This document shows positions 52,997 to 61,724 of a DNA stretch of 64,000 nucleotides, in pieces. The notes beneath the pieces were generated by a model. It made no database searches and was not told the DNA's origin. It worked only from the letters and a program-made list of their open reading frames with translations. Made by a program: the position numbers and the translations under genes. Every line of letters begins with the position of its first letter. Position 1 is the first letter of the stretch. The stretch is from Pseudoalteromonas shioyasakiensis (lineage in GTDB: Bacteria > Pseudomonadota > Gammaproteobacteria > Enterobacterales > Alteromonadaceae), in the NCBI GenBank assembly GCA_013391845.1, contig CP058414.1, positions 3,272,501 through 3,336,500 on the forward strand, read 5' to 3'.

Positions 52997-54957
52997 GAGG
53001 ATGCAATCAACATCAACCCCAGTAGCATAAACACCCGGCTTTGTCCGTCGGTTTGCGGAAGTGTCATGCCGTTCGGTAGTTTGTTTCGTACTTGCATTGA
53101 ACGCTCTGCAATCTCATTACCCGCATAGTTATCAACCGCAATAAAAGCTGTAAAAGGGCTGAGTAAATGATGCTGAAGTGCCAATGTTTCGACTTCTGCG
53201 CGTACCGCCTGTTTTTCGTTATATAGCAGCAGAGACTTAATTTTTTGTCTTGCCCAAAGCCTTGCTATACCTTCACCGCTTGCGGCATTATTCGTTGCTA
53301 AATTAATAGTCATTGGCCCTGAATTTGTTTGCCCCTTTAACGTTAAGTGCTGACTGCCATCAAGCTTTACTGCAACCAAAACAGGCTCAGAAAAATACAG
53401 GTCCGGTAACGGCGACGGCCAATATTCAAGTGCACCTTTATCGCCTTCAAGAGCAAGCTTTGTAACAGCGGGGTGTGCCAGCTTATTAAAAAGCAGTTGC
53501 ATTTTTGGCTGTACTTGACTGGTACTACTAATAAAAGTGAAAGTACCACGGCCAATATCGGCAGCCCTAGTCATAAAAAAGCTATTAGGTGCGCTGCCGA
53601 TACCGACAGTAAATAGCCTACTGTCACCTAAACCCGTTTGAATTTGCTTAAATAGCTGCGTTTCATTACCAACACTGCCATCTGTTAAAAACACCACTTG
53701 GCGTACAAAACCATCATGCTGTTTACCATCAAGTACCTGAGTCAGTGCTTTTGCTATTTCGGTGCCACCATCTGCTTGTAAACCATAAATAAAGCGCTCT
53801 GCGCGGCGGATGTTAAAATCATTGGCAATCATAGGTGTATCACTTAATACCGACACTTCGTCATCAAAACCTATAATGTTAAAACTGTCATTTTCATCTA
53901 ATAACGATAAGGCATAGAACAGGGCTTGTTTGGCCTGTTCCATAGATTGACCATGCATTGAGCCAGAGGTATCAATAACAAACACCATTTCACGCGAAAG
54001 GCGTGCCTGCGAGGTAAAGTGATCGCTTGGCGGCACTAACATCAGTAAGCCATATTCTTGCCCTGCTACTGTTTCGGTAAAAAATGCAGCTTGTGAATGG
54101 GCTTTATCAAGGGGTTTAAATTCGAGCTCAAAGTCTCTATCCATTGGAACATCACGATTAAGTGATAATTGGTACTGACCAAAGCTTGGATTATCGATTT
54201 GCATGCCCGCTAAATTAGCGCTGATATCACTCAGTTCAAGGCCAATATCCATCGAGATAACAAGGTTTAAGCTCGCATCAGACTCTTGGCTTTTCGCACG
54301 GTAAAAAACAGGTTTTAACCAAGCTGATGCCACTTGCTCTGTGTCAGTTGTTGGCTCAAACTTTTTCTCTGTATTAACTGTTTGCTGAAGCTCTGCCGTC
54401 AAAGGTTCGTAACGCGGTGTAATCGTTGTAGGAAAACGCAATGAAAATACACCATCACGAAAACCGATGATCTCCTGATATTGCAAGGTGATTTCAATTT
54501 CTTCACCAGCTCCAAGGTTTGCCACATCGGTAGAGAAAATATTAGCACGTTGCTGACGCACTAAAGCGGCACGTTTACCCTGCTTTTGAGCTTGCTCAAA
54601 TTGCTGTTCAGCCTGCTGCTTAAGGGCAATATTGCCTGTGATAATACGCTCACCAATTTGCATTTGCATGGCATGAACAGCACTTTCATCAGGCAACGGA
54701 AACACATACCGGGCATTTACCGAAAATGGGTGCGGGTTTTGATAACGCTGTTTAACAACAACATGATTAATAAGCCCGGTGAGCGTCATAGTGACATCGT
54801 TTTTCACTAATAAACCCGACGACACTTGGCTATTTGAGTCATCATAAAAACGCAGTTCGGCACTGGCATTTTCAGCAAATGCTGGATTAACGGCATAGCC
54901 TAATAAGAGGATAAAAAGGCTCCCAAAAAGAAGCCTTTTGGTACGGTTACTCAACAT
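52972..54957 (-). CDS. Sortase target protein with VIT and VWA domains
   Basis: A 661-residue exported protein. The signal peptide (about 1-28) is followed by a VIT domain (about 30-165) and a VWA domain. The VWA metal-binding DxSxS site starts at D329 (VIDTSGSM). The C-terminus is a sorting signal: LPQTDG at 633-638, a hydrophobic stretch at 643-658, then WRR. The architecture matches the marine proteobacterial sortase target family, related to inter-alpha-trypsin inhibitor heavy chains. The protein is presumably cut at LPQT by the sortase and linked to an unknown acceptor. VIT/VWA proteins often bind matrix or other proteins. Confidence 0.93.
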   Translation of the reverse strand: MLSNRTKRLLFGSLFILLLGYAVNPAFAENASAELRFYDDSNSQVSSGLLVKNDVTMTLTGLINHVVVKQRYQNPHPFSVNARYVFPLPDESAVHAMQMQIGERIITGNIALKQQAEQQFEQAQKQGKRAALVRQQRANIFSTDVANLGAGEEIEITLQYQEIIGFRDGVFSLRFPTTITPRYEPLTAELQQTVNTEKKFEPTTDTEQVASAWLKPVFYRAKSQESDASLNLVISMDIGLELSDISANLAGMQIDNPSFGQYQLSLNRDVPMDRDFELEFKPLDKAHSQAAFFTETVAGQEYGLLMLVPPSDHFTSQARLSREMVFVIDTSGSMHGQSMEQAKQALFYALSLLDENDSFNIIGFDDEVSVLSDTPMIANDFNIRRAERFIYGLQADGGTEIAKALTQVLDGKQHDGFVRQVVFLTDGSVGNETQLFKQIQTGLGDSRLFTVGIGSAPNSFFMTRAADIGRGTFTFISSTSQVQPKMQLLFNKLAHPAVTKLALEGDKGALEYWPSPLPDLYFSEPVLVAVKLDGSQHLTLKGQTNSGPMTINLATNNAASGEGIARLWARQKIKSLLLYNEKQAVRAEVETLALQHHLLSPFTAFIAVDNYAGNEIAERSMQVRNKLPNGMTLPQTDGQSRVFMLLGLMLIASSWLWQWRR

Positions 54958-54983
54958 ATTATGTCACTCCATCGACAGATGAA

Positions 54984-55721
54984 TTAGTGGTTACTTTGCG
55001 CTGTGCGTAAACGACTTTGTGCCACAGGGCGTGTCGTTAAGGTTACGCGGCGATCAAACACGTTGTCTTCGTAGTTATTTGAATCAGCGACACTTTGCTG
55101 CTCACCAAAGGCGGTTGCGGTTAAACGGGTATGAGGCACGCCTTGCTTAATCAAATAACTTTGCACTGCATTTACACGCTGTTTCGAGAGCATTAAATTA
55201 GCTAGCTCATCACCGCGCTGATCAGCAAAACCACTTAAATCGATAGCAAGATTTGGCTGGGCTATGAGTAACTGCGCGACTTTGTCGAGTTGATTAGCAA
55301 AGTGCGGAGCTATTTCGCTAGAGCCGGTTTTAAACTGTACCGTCATAGCCAGTAAGGTGTTTAATTGGGCTTGTAGTAACTGCTCTTTTTCATCAGCTAA
55401 TAATTCAAGTTGCTCACTAAGGGCTTCATTATCAGCAATCACTTGTTGGTAATCTGCGGTTTGCTCTTTCATTAAAACTAATGCGTGGGCTTGCTCATCA
55501 ATGGTGTTTTCTGCCGCTTCTTTTTCGCCAATTAAGCCACCAGCAAACGCGCCAATAAATGCGCCAACTGGGCCTCCTACTATGCCACCTACAACTGCAC
55601 CAGCACCTAGGCCAATGGCCGTTTCTTTCGGTGTCTCTTGTTTTGTTTTACTCGCAGCTTCTGCAAAAGGGGTTGCAGTTAGAGCTGATGTGATGACAGC
55701 GGCAATAATTAATTTTTTCAT
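54984..55721 (-). CDS. pdsO: Sortase-associated OmpA-like protein PdsO
   Basis: A 245-residue exported protein. The signal peptide is followed by a glycine-zipper hydrophobic segment at about 36-65 (GLGAGAVVGGIVGGPVGAFIG). A coiled coil comes next (about 75-115). The C-terminal OmpA-like domain binds peptidoglycan in homologues (IDLSGFADQRGDELANLMLS, then RVTLTTRP). It is placed between the target gene and the divergent regulator genes, as in known dedicated sortase clusters. It may anchor the sortase product to the cell wall. A 26-bp gap separates it from the target gene. Confidence 0.9.
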   Translation of the reverse strand: MKKLIIAAVITSALTATPFAEAASKTKQETPKETAIGLGAGAVVGGIVGGPVGAFIGAFAGGLIGEKEAAENTIDEQAHALVLMKEQTADYQQVIADNEALSEQLELLADEKEQLLQAQLNTLLAMTVQFKTGSSEIAPHFANQLDKVAQLLIAQPNLAIDLSGFADQRGDELANLMLSKQRVNAVQSYLIKQGVPHTRLTATAFGEQQSVADSNNYEDNVFDRRVTLTTRPVAQSRLRTAQSNH

Positions 55722-55940
55722 GGTTTAATCCTTTTTCTACTTAATTGCTTGGCAACATTGGTTGGTGTTGCGAACTTGGTATGGAGCTATTGAAACAAGT
55801 CGAAATGGCAATAAAAGGGATCAAAAAAGGCAAACTGCTGAGCAATTGTGGCAGAAAAATGGCAATCGCGTTTTTGCCAGTACGCAAGGCAAAAAATTAG
55901 GTATAGTTCGCTATAGAAAGAATTTAAGTAAGTATTAACA

Positions 55941-56630
55941 ATGAAGAAAATAGCAATCGTTGAAGATGAAACAGCAATCCGCGAAAACTACACAGAAATG
56001 CTCAGTGCTCAGGGCTATCAAGTTGTAGGCTTTGCTGACAGAGCCAGTGCTGAACTGGCATTTAGTCAATCTTTACCAGATTTAGCCATTGTTGATATTG
56101 GCCTTGGCCATGAAGTGGATGGTGGTTTTTTACTTTGCCAAACATTACGCAGTCTATCTAAAACCTTACCGATTATATTTTTAACCGCCCGTGATAGCGA
56201 AATTGATACCGTATGCGGCCTGCGTATGGGAGCTGACGATTACTTAACCAAAGACATCAGTATGGCACATCTTGCTGCTCGCATTGGCGCATTGTTTAGG
56301 CGCCTTGATGCCTTCGACCAACCAGCTGATCAAACCGCTCTTTTGCATCGCGGTCCATTAAAGTTAGATACCCAGCGCATGCAGGTTTTTTGGCAAGAGC
56401 AACTGGTTGATTTAACTGTGACAGAATTTTGGATGGTGCATTCACTTGCACAGCGCCCAGGCCATGTAAAAAGCCGTAACGAATTAATGAGTGATGCGAA
56501 AATTTATGTTGATGACAGCACCATTACTTCGCACGTAAAACGCATTCGTAAAAAGTTTATTGCCTTAGATGATGCGTTTGACTGCATTGATACAGTGTAC
56601 GGTATGGGTTACCGCTGGGAGCAAGCTTAA
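55941..56630 (+). CDS. pdsR: Dedicated sortase system response regulator PdsR
   Basis: A 229-residue OmpR-type regulator. Receiver domain: acidic VEDE near residue 7, phospho-acceptor D52 (AIVDIGLG), Thr in FLTARD, Lys in LTKDIS where the usual residue after Lys is Pro. A C-terminal winged helix follows (VDLTVTEFWMVHSLA, ending YGMGYRWEQA). It is divergent from pdsO across 219 bp and overlaps pdsS by one base (TAATG). Likely controls the sortase genes. Confidence 0.92.
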   Translation: MKKIAIVEDETAIRENYTEMLSAQGYQVVGFADRASAELAFSQSLPDLAIVDIGLGHEVDGGFLLCQTLRSLSKTLPIIFLTARDSEIDTVCGLRMGADDYLTKDISMAHLAARIGALFRRLDAFDQPADQTALLHRGPLKLDTQRMQVFWQEQLVDLTVTEFWMVHSLAQRPGHVKSRNELMSDAKIYVDDSTITSHVKRIRKKFIALDDAFDCIDTVYGMGYRWEQA

Positions 56631-58756
56631 TGCTGCGTTTTGGGCTTAGAACAAAGTTTATTTTCTTATCCTGCTTTTTGTTTTTATTGCCTTGGCTTGG
56701 CTATGAATATGTTTGGGAAATGGAAAAGTTCTTAAGACAAGGCCAAGAAAAAACCTTAGTTGGTACAACCCGCGCGCTAGCAACGGCATTACATGAGCGG
56801 CCCGCTTTATTTGACTCGCAAACCAATTTTTTAGATCAAGTTGTAAAAGGTCGAGATTTATATGCCTATAACCTAAATAACCCGATTCAACTTGATGGTA
56901 AATTGTCGGAGTGGCAACCTTATCAAAGTTTATTTTGGCATTATGACAAGCGCTACTTACAGGGGTTAAGTAACGATCATCAAGATAGTGATCTAAGTTT
57001 TGATCACATGGTAGGCAAATACGAAAACTTCCTTTATGCGGCTTTTAAAGTCACAGATAGTTCACTGGTGTATCGTGCTAAAAATGTGCTTAGTTTTACC
57101 CGTAATGATCACTTACAGATCATGTTAAAAACACCTGAAGGTAAATTTAATAGTTATGTGGTGGCCGCCCGCCAAGATGGTTGGGTTAATGCCTTTGATG
57201 CTACAACACAAGAGCCTGTCACGAAAATTCAAGGCTATTTCAAAAGCACCGACACGGGTTACAATATAGAGCTGCGTTTTCCGCTTGCGATGCTAGGTAA
57301 TAAGCTTGGTTTTGCGATTGAAGATTGGGATGAAGACAAGGTTGAGCCTCAGCTTATGTCGACCTCAAACCTACAAAACCCCAATGATATCGGCTCTGTT
57401 TTAGTGCCTTCGCCAGAAATTAACCGTATTTTGAAAGGCATGGGCCACAGTGGCAGTCGAATTTGGGTGGTCGATAACCATCATCGTGTACTTGCACAAT
57501 CAGGCTCAATTCACCATGCCGATGGTGTTTGGGCAGACGGCCTAAAAGAGGAGCCCGCAACAACCTGGTGGCAACGTTTTGAGCAAGATTACTTACACCC
57601 TCTGTACTATAAGATTCTGACGCGCCCAGAGAATGAATTCATTGATACCTTACATGACGTAGCAGCGATGCAAGGCACACATATTGCGAGTGCCTTAAAA
57701 GGAAAACCCGCATCATCATGGCGCTTAACCCCAGATAACAAAGCCGTTATTTTATCGGCGGCCTACCCTATTTGGATCCAAGATAAAGTAATTGGTGCAG
57801 TAATCGCAGAAGAAACTACCAACGGCGTGCGTACATTACGTAACAAGTCACTAGAAAAGCTATTTAATGTCATTTTAGCGGTGATGCTTGTTGGCACTGT
57901 GACCCTGTTCTTTTTTGCTTCAAGAATTTCCAGCCGTATCCGCCGCTTACGTGATAATGCTGAACAAGCCATTGATGCCCAAGGGCGGATCACTGGCAAC
58001 ATAACCTATGCCGACTCTAATGATGAAATTGGCGACCTTTCTCGCAGCTTTGCCAATATTGTTAGTCGCTTAAGTGGTTATACTGATTATTTAGAAAATA
58101 TGTCATCACGGCTATCCCATGAGCTGCGTACACCTGTGGCTGTTGTTCGTTCATCACTTGAAAATTTACAAATGCAGCCACAATCTGAGCTCAGCCAAAA
58201 ATACTTAGACCGTGCCAGTGAAGGGGTTGAGCGATTAGGTAAAATTATTACCACCATGAGTGAAGCGACGCGTCTAGAACAAAGCATTCAAAACGCCGAA
58301 ACAGAAGAGTTTGATCTCACCAAGGTGATCACTGGATGTATGCAAGGCTATCAAATAACCTATGGTGAAAGCCTATTTACTCTGTCGCTTGATAAAGAAC
58401 CATTAAATGTCAGTGGCGCACCAGAGTTTATTGCCCAATTACTCGATAAACTTATCAACAATGCACTTGAATTTAAAACCCCACAAAGCACAATTTCAGT
58501 TAGCTTAACCAAGCAAGATCAACATGCGCTATTAACGATTAGCAACCAAGGGCCTTTGTTACCCGATGGTTTAGTTGAACACATTTTTGACTCAATGGTA
58601 TCTGTGAGGAGCCAACAACATCAGCAGCAGCCCCACTTGGGTTTAGGTCTATATATTGTAAGGCTTATTTGCGATTACCATCACGGTAAGGTATTGGCAG
58701 AAAATTTAGATGATGGCACAGGTGTTGTGTTTACTGTGAAGCTGCCTATTAAATAA
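56630..58756 (+). CDS. pdsS: Dedicated sortase system histidine kinase PdsS with CBM9/DOMON-like sensor
   Basis: A 708-residue membrane kinase. TM1 is at about 8-25 and a very large periplasmic region at about 26-405. TM2 is at about 407-428 (LFNVILAVMLVGTVTLFFF). HAMP follows, then HisKA with phospho-acceptor H497 (RLSHELRTP). The ATPase domain has NQGPLL and LGLGLYIVR motifs. The periplasmic part contains a stretch at about 80-235 with the pattern LDGKLSEW ... NDHLQIML ... YNIELRFPLAML. This is the layout of CBM9/DOMON-like ligand-binding domains. That domain call is by pattern only. Partner of PdsR. Confidence 0.9.
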   Translation: MLRFGLRTKFIFLSCFLFLLPWLGYEYVWEMEKFLRQGQEKTLVGTTRALATALHERPALFDSQTNFLDQVVKGRDLYAYNLNNPIQLDGKLSEWQPYQSLFWHYDKRYLQGLSNDHQDSDLSFDHMVGKYENFLYAAFKVTDSSLVYRAKNVLSFTRNDHLQIMLKTPEGKFNSYVVAARQDGWVNAFDATTQEPVTKIQGYFKSTDTGYNIELRFPLAMLGNKLGFAIEDWDEDKVEPQLMSTSNLQNPNDIGSVLVPSPEINRILKGMGHSGSRIWVVDNHHRVLAQSGSIHHADGVWADGLKEEPATTWWQRFEQDYLHPLYYKILTRPENEFIDTLHDVAAMQGTHIASALKGKPASSWRLTPDNKAVILSAAYPIWIQDKVIGAVIAEETTNGVRTLRNKSLEKLFNVILAVMLVGTVTLFFFASRISSRIRRLRDNAEQAIDAQGRITGNITYADSNDEIGDLSRSFANIVSRLSGYTDYLENMSSRLSHELRTPVAVVRSSLENLQMQPQSELSQKYLDRASEGVERLGKIITTMSEATRLEQSIQNAETEEFDLTKVITGCMQGYQITYGESLFTLSLDKEPLNVSGAPEFIAQLLDKLINNALEFKTPQSTISVSLTKQDQHALLTISNQGPLLPDGLVEHIFDSMVSVRSQQHQQQPHLGLGLYIVRLICDYHHGKVLAENLDDGTGVVFTVKLPIK

Positions 58757-58867
58757 GCACATTTGCGTTACATATGATTACAGTTTAGAGACGTTATATT
58801 CACCAATAATTCAGATTACAGAACGTAATATTTGTATTACAAAAGGCAAATATTTTTGGAGAGCATC

Positions 58868-59038
58868 ATGCGATCTGGATTACAACGTGAAGAGATTGAA
58901 TTCATTATGGGGCTATTTAACCATAATGAAGTAACAGATAAACAAGCGGCTCCAAAAAAGCAGCCAGTAAAAACTGACACAAAAAAAGTTGATACAGCGC
59001 AATATAAAGCGAACTACAAAGCAACTTATTTGACCTGA
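58868..59038 (+). CDS. Small hypothetical protein, 56 aa
   Basis: Not recognised. The frame is open from 58832, but the ATG at 58868 has a clear GGAGAG ribosome-binding site. The N-terminal 17 residues (MRSGLQREEIEFIMGLF) form an amphipathic helix. The rest is Lys/Gln/Thr-rich and probably disordered (PKKQPVKTDTKKV). It lies 111 bp after pdsS in the same direction, without a terminator between, so read-through from the sortase regulatory operon is possible. Confidence 0.65.
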   Translation: MRSGLQREEIEFIMGLFNHNEVTDKQAAPKKQPVKTDTKKVDTAQYKANYKATYLT

Positions 59039-59088
59039 GTAAGCCGAGATCATTACAATGGCGCACTTTCTAAAGATGGCATTCTGTA

Positions 59089-59298
59089 ATGAAAAAACAC
59101 TCACCTAAAAAAGAACTGATTTTACTGCCTGTTTTATTCGTGGCTATTCTGCTTTGTGTTGCAGGGCACTTCCTACTTCAGCCTAACTATCAAGACAGTC
59201 ATACCGTTGAGTATTTACTTGCTGCACTGCCATTTGCCTTGTTTGGATTAGTAATTATCGCCTTTAAAGTTGCCAGCAAAAACGATAACCAAGAATAG
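59089..59298 (+). CDS. Small membrane protein, 69 aa
   Basis: Not recognised. Two membrane helices (ELILLPVLFVAILLCVAGHFLL and a second at about 43-60, LLAALPFALFGLVIIAF) are joined by a short polar loop. Basic residues at the N-terminus (MKKHSPKK) suggest both ends are cytoplasmic. It starts 50 bp after the 56-residue gene. The ribosome-binding site is weak. Coding is supported by the clean hydrophobic pattern rather than by a known family. Confidence 0.6.
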   Translation: MKKHSPKKELILLPVLFVAILLCVAGHFLLQPNYQDSHTVEYLLAALPFALFGLVIIAFKVASKNDNQE

Positions 59299-59340
59299 TT
59301 AATACCAACTCGCTTAATTAAGTATTATTGAGCATAGATA

Positions 59341-59841
59341 TCACAATACATGATAACCAAACCAGTCGGGCTTCATGGCTTGTGCCTGCCCACTTGGCGT
59401 TAATTTGATTGATAAGTTGCTATCAAGCAAATCAATCGCAAAACAATCGTCCACATCGTGTAAATCATCTTTATGAAGATGAGTCATTCCAGCCAATAAA
59501 GACTCTTTAGCGCGTTGCTTTGCTTCTTCACTGCTACGCGCAACGTACAAGGCAAAATCATGTTGCTCAGCAAGGCTATCTGCTCGATAGGCACCTAAAT
59601 TCACAAAATACAGTTTTTCAGCTTGGCTATGTTGAGTATCAACTACTTCAACCTGATAGCCATCGATATGCTGAATTTGCATGTAGCTATCCATATGTAC
59701 TTTGCTTTTATCACCCACCCACTGTGCTTTAAGCTTTGAATAGGTTTGTTCAATGTTATCGCCTACGACAAATCTAACATCGTGCATTTCAATGTGGCAT
59801 CCTTGAATACGACCGCCCAAATAGACTAAAAAAAGTGCCAT
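59341..59841 (-). CDS. DUF1543 family protein
   Basis: A 166-residue soluble protein that fits DUF1543. The start MALFLVYLGGRIQGCHIEMHD is the family signature, and a second copy-like segment (KLYFVNLGAYRADSLAEQHD) follows around residue 78. The function is unknown. It lies downstream of glrR in the same direction with an 8-bp gap, so it is likely the last gene of the glrK-qseG-glrR transcript. A good AGGAAA ribosome-binding site is present. Confidence 0.85.
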   Translation of the reverse strand: MALFLVYLGGRIQGCHIEMHDVRFVVGDNIEQTYSKLKAQWVGDKSKVHMDSYMQIQHIDGYQVEVVDTQHSQAEKLYFVNLGAYRADSLAEQHDFALYVARSSEEAKQRAKESLLAGMTHLHKDDLHDVDDCFAIDLLDSNLSIKLTPSGQAQAMKPDWFGYHVL

Positions 59842-59849
59842 GTTTTTCC

Positions 59850-61193
59850 TTATATTAAGCTTTCAACATTAATATTGTGCTTTTTAATTAATTTATAAAA
59901 ATCTGAGCGATTACGTTTCGCAAGCTTAGCGGCTTCGGCAACATTACCCGCTGACATTTTCAGCGTATTAATTAAATAATCTCGCTCAAATTCTTTTTTT
60001 GCATCATTTAAAGAAAGCGGCTCAGCAATACTAGCATTGCTGTTTAATGCACTTTCTACGAGCTGAGCTGCAATCACTTTACCGGGTGTTAGGGCTACTA
60101 CCTGCTCTATCACATTCTGTAATTGACGAATATTACCCGGCCAGTCATAGCGAACCAAGGCATGCATCGCATCATTAGCAAATTGCTTTTGCTCTTGTCC
60201 CATACGGTTAGCAATTAAACCTGCAAAATGCTGTGCTAGCAAACTAATATCTTCTCTGCGCTCACAAAGCGGGGGGAGTTTTAAGTTCACCACATTTAAT
60301 CGGTAATATAAATCTTCACGGAATTGCTGGTTGCTGATTGCCTCAGGGAGGTTCTTGTGAGTCGCTGACACCACCCTCACATCAATTGGGATTTCTTCTT
60401 GAAAGCCCACAGGGCGAATGGTTTTCTCTTGTAAAACCCTTAGCAGCTTTACTTGTAAATTTAGCGGCATATCACCTATTTCGTCTAGAAAAAGGGTACC
60501 ACCTTGGGCTTGTTGAAACAAACCTTGGTGGTCTTTTACCGCGCCTGTAAACGCGCCTTTTTTATGACCAAACAATTCAGATTCTAAAAGCTCCCCCGGC
60601 ACAGCGCCGCAGTTAATAGCAACAAATGGCCCTTCACTAACATGGCTATGTTGATGTATCGCTTGTGCTAGCAGCTCTTTACCTGTTCCGCTGGCACCGG
60701 AAATCAACACATTCACTTGCGTTGGGCCAAGCAATTTAACTTGCTCAAGTAAATGCAACATCGCGCCGCTGCGGGTGACAATATTTGTTTGTGTCGGTGT
60801 TTCATCACCATGTACACCATGGATCTCGATAGCTTTAGCAAGGCTGTCGAACAGCTCATCTTTATCAACCGGCTTGGTAATAAACGCAAATATACCTTGT
60901 TTAGTTGCTTCAACTGCATCAGGAATCGAACCATGCGCTGTCATCATAATCACCGGCATCGAAGGATAACGACTTTGCAGCTGGCGATGCAGGGCCATGC
61001 CGTCCATTTCATCCATTCTTAAGTCAGTGATCACCGCATCATAGGTTTGGCTTTTTAGCGCTTGTAATGCCTCAATGCCACTTTCAACAGTACTTACCAA
61101 GTAGCCTTTAGACTCAATTCTAATCGCCAATAACTTTAATAAACTAGCATCGTCATCAACTAATAAAACTCGTGGTTTTGTTACTTCATTCAT
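59850..61193 (-). CDS. glrR: Sigma-54-dependent response regulator GlrR (QseF)
   Basis: A 447-residue enhancer-binding protein. The receiver domain carries phospho-acceptor D57 (AVITDLRMDE). The AAA+ domain has Walker A GASGTGKE, the sigma-54-contact loop GAFTGA (KKGAFTGAVKDH) and Walker B FLDEIGD. A Fis-type HTH is at the C-terminus (KMSAGNVAEAAKLAKRNRSDFYKLIKKH, shown by residues 415-440). In E. coli GlrR activates glmY. It is 2 bp after the qseG-like gene, third in the same order glrK-qseG-glrR. Confidence 0.92.
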   Translation of the reverse strand: MNEVTKPRVLLVDDDASLLKLLAIRIESKGYLVSTVESGIEALQALKSQTYDAVITDLRMDEMDGMALHRQLQSRYPSMPVIMMTAHGSIPDAVEATKQGIFAFITKPVDKDELFDSLAKAIEIHGVHGDETPTQTNIVTRSGAMLHLLEQVKLLGPTQVNVLISGASGTGKELLAQAIHQHSHVSEGPFVAINCGAVPGELLESELFGHKKGAFTGAVKDHQGLFQQAQGGTLFLDEIGDMPLNLQVKLLRVLQEKTIRPVGFQEEIPIDVRVVSATHKNLPEAISNQQFREDLYYRLNVVNLKLPPLCERREDISLLAQHFAGLIANRMGQEQKQFANDAMHALVRYDWPGNIRQLQNVIEQVVALTPGKVIAAQLVESALNSNASIAEPLSLNDAKKEFERDYLINTLKMSAGNVAEAAKLAKRNRSDFYKLIKKHNINVESLI

Positions 61194-61195
61194 GG

Positions 61196-61723
61196 TTACT
61201 GCTCCTTGGTTTCTTCACGTAGCAGAAGTTGTTGTTCGATAGTCGCAAGCGACGATAAGGTTTTTTCCATTTCATCACTCAGCGCTTGCTTTGCTTGTTT
61301 TGCCGCTAAACTTTGCTGTAAATATTGCTTTTGTAGCCAAAGATACTGCTTAATATCATCTGGCCAATAATAAGCACGGTCGCTTTTATCAAGCAGGTTA
61401 AGGGCCTTTTCAGGTTCTGAAGCAGCGAATAAACATATCGACTCAAAAAGACGTTTTAGTTCATTCTCACCAACATAATTTACTTTGTCAGATTTTGCTT
61501 TAAAGCCACCACACTTGGCAGCATGCCATGCAATAACGGTACTTGCGGACGGATACAAAGGCTCACTTTTTGGTCGAGGTTTAGGGTTAGGTTGCCCATC
61601 AGGTTTAACCTCTGCTTTCGGCTCTACTTGTTCTGGCTCAACATTCTTTTGCGTGAGCGTGCACCCAGTTATAAAAAACGTGCCTATAACAAGCATAAAA
61701 CTGGCTTTATTAGCTAAGCCCAT
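61196..61723 (-). CDS. QseG/GlrQ-like lipoprotein
   Basis: A 175-residue protein with a lipoprotein signal (lipobox ITGC, Cys21). A Pro/Lys/Glu-rich linker (VEPEQVEPKAEVKPDG) follows, then a helical domain with two Cys (AAKCGGF and ESICLF) and a coiled-coil end (about 135-170). It is placed between the kinase and regulator genes, the position of qseG in E. coli. There an outer-membrane lipoprotein of this name binds and restrains the kinase. The assignment is chiefly by position and architecture. Confidence 0.75.
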   Translation of the reverse strand: MGLANKASFMLVIGTFFITGCTLTQKNVEPEQVEPKAEVKPDGQPNPKPRPKSEPLYPSASTVIAWHAAKCGGFKAKSDKVNYVGENELKRLFESICLFAASEPEKALNLLDKSDRAYYWPDDIKQYLWLQKQYLQQSLAAKQAKQALSDEMEKTLSSLATIEQQLLLREETKEQ

Positions 61724-61724
61724 A

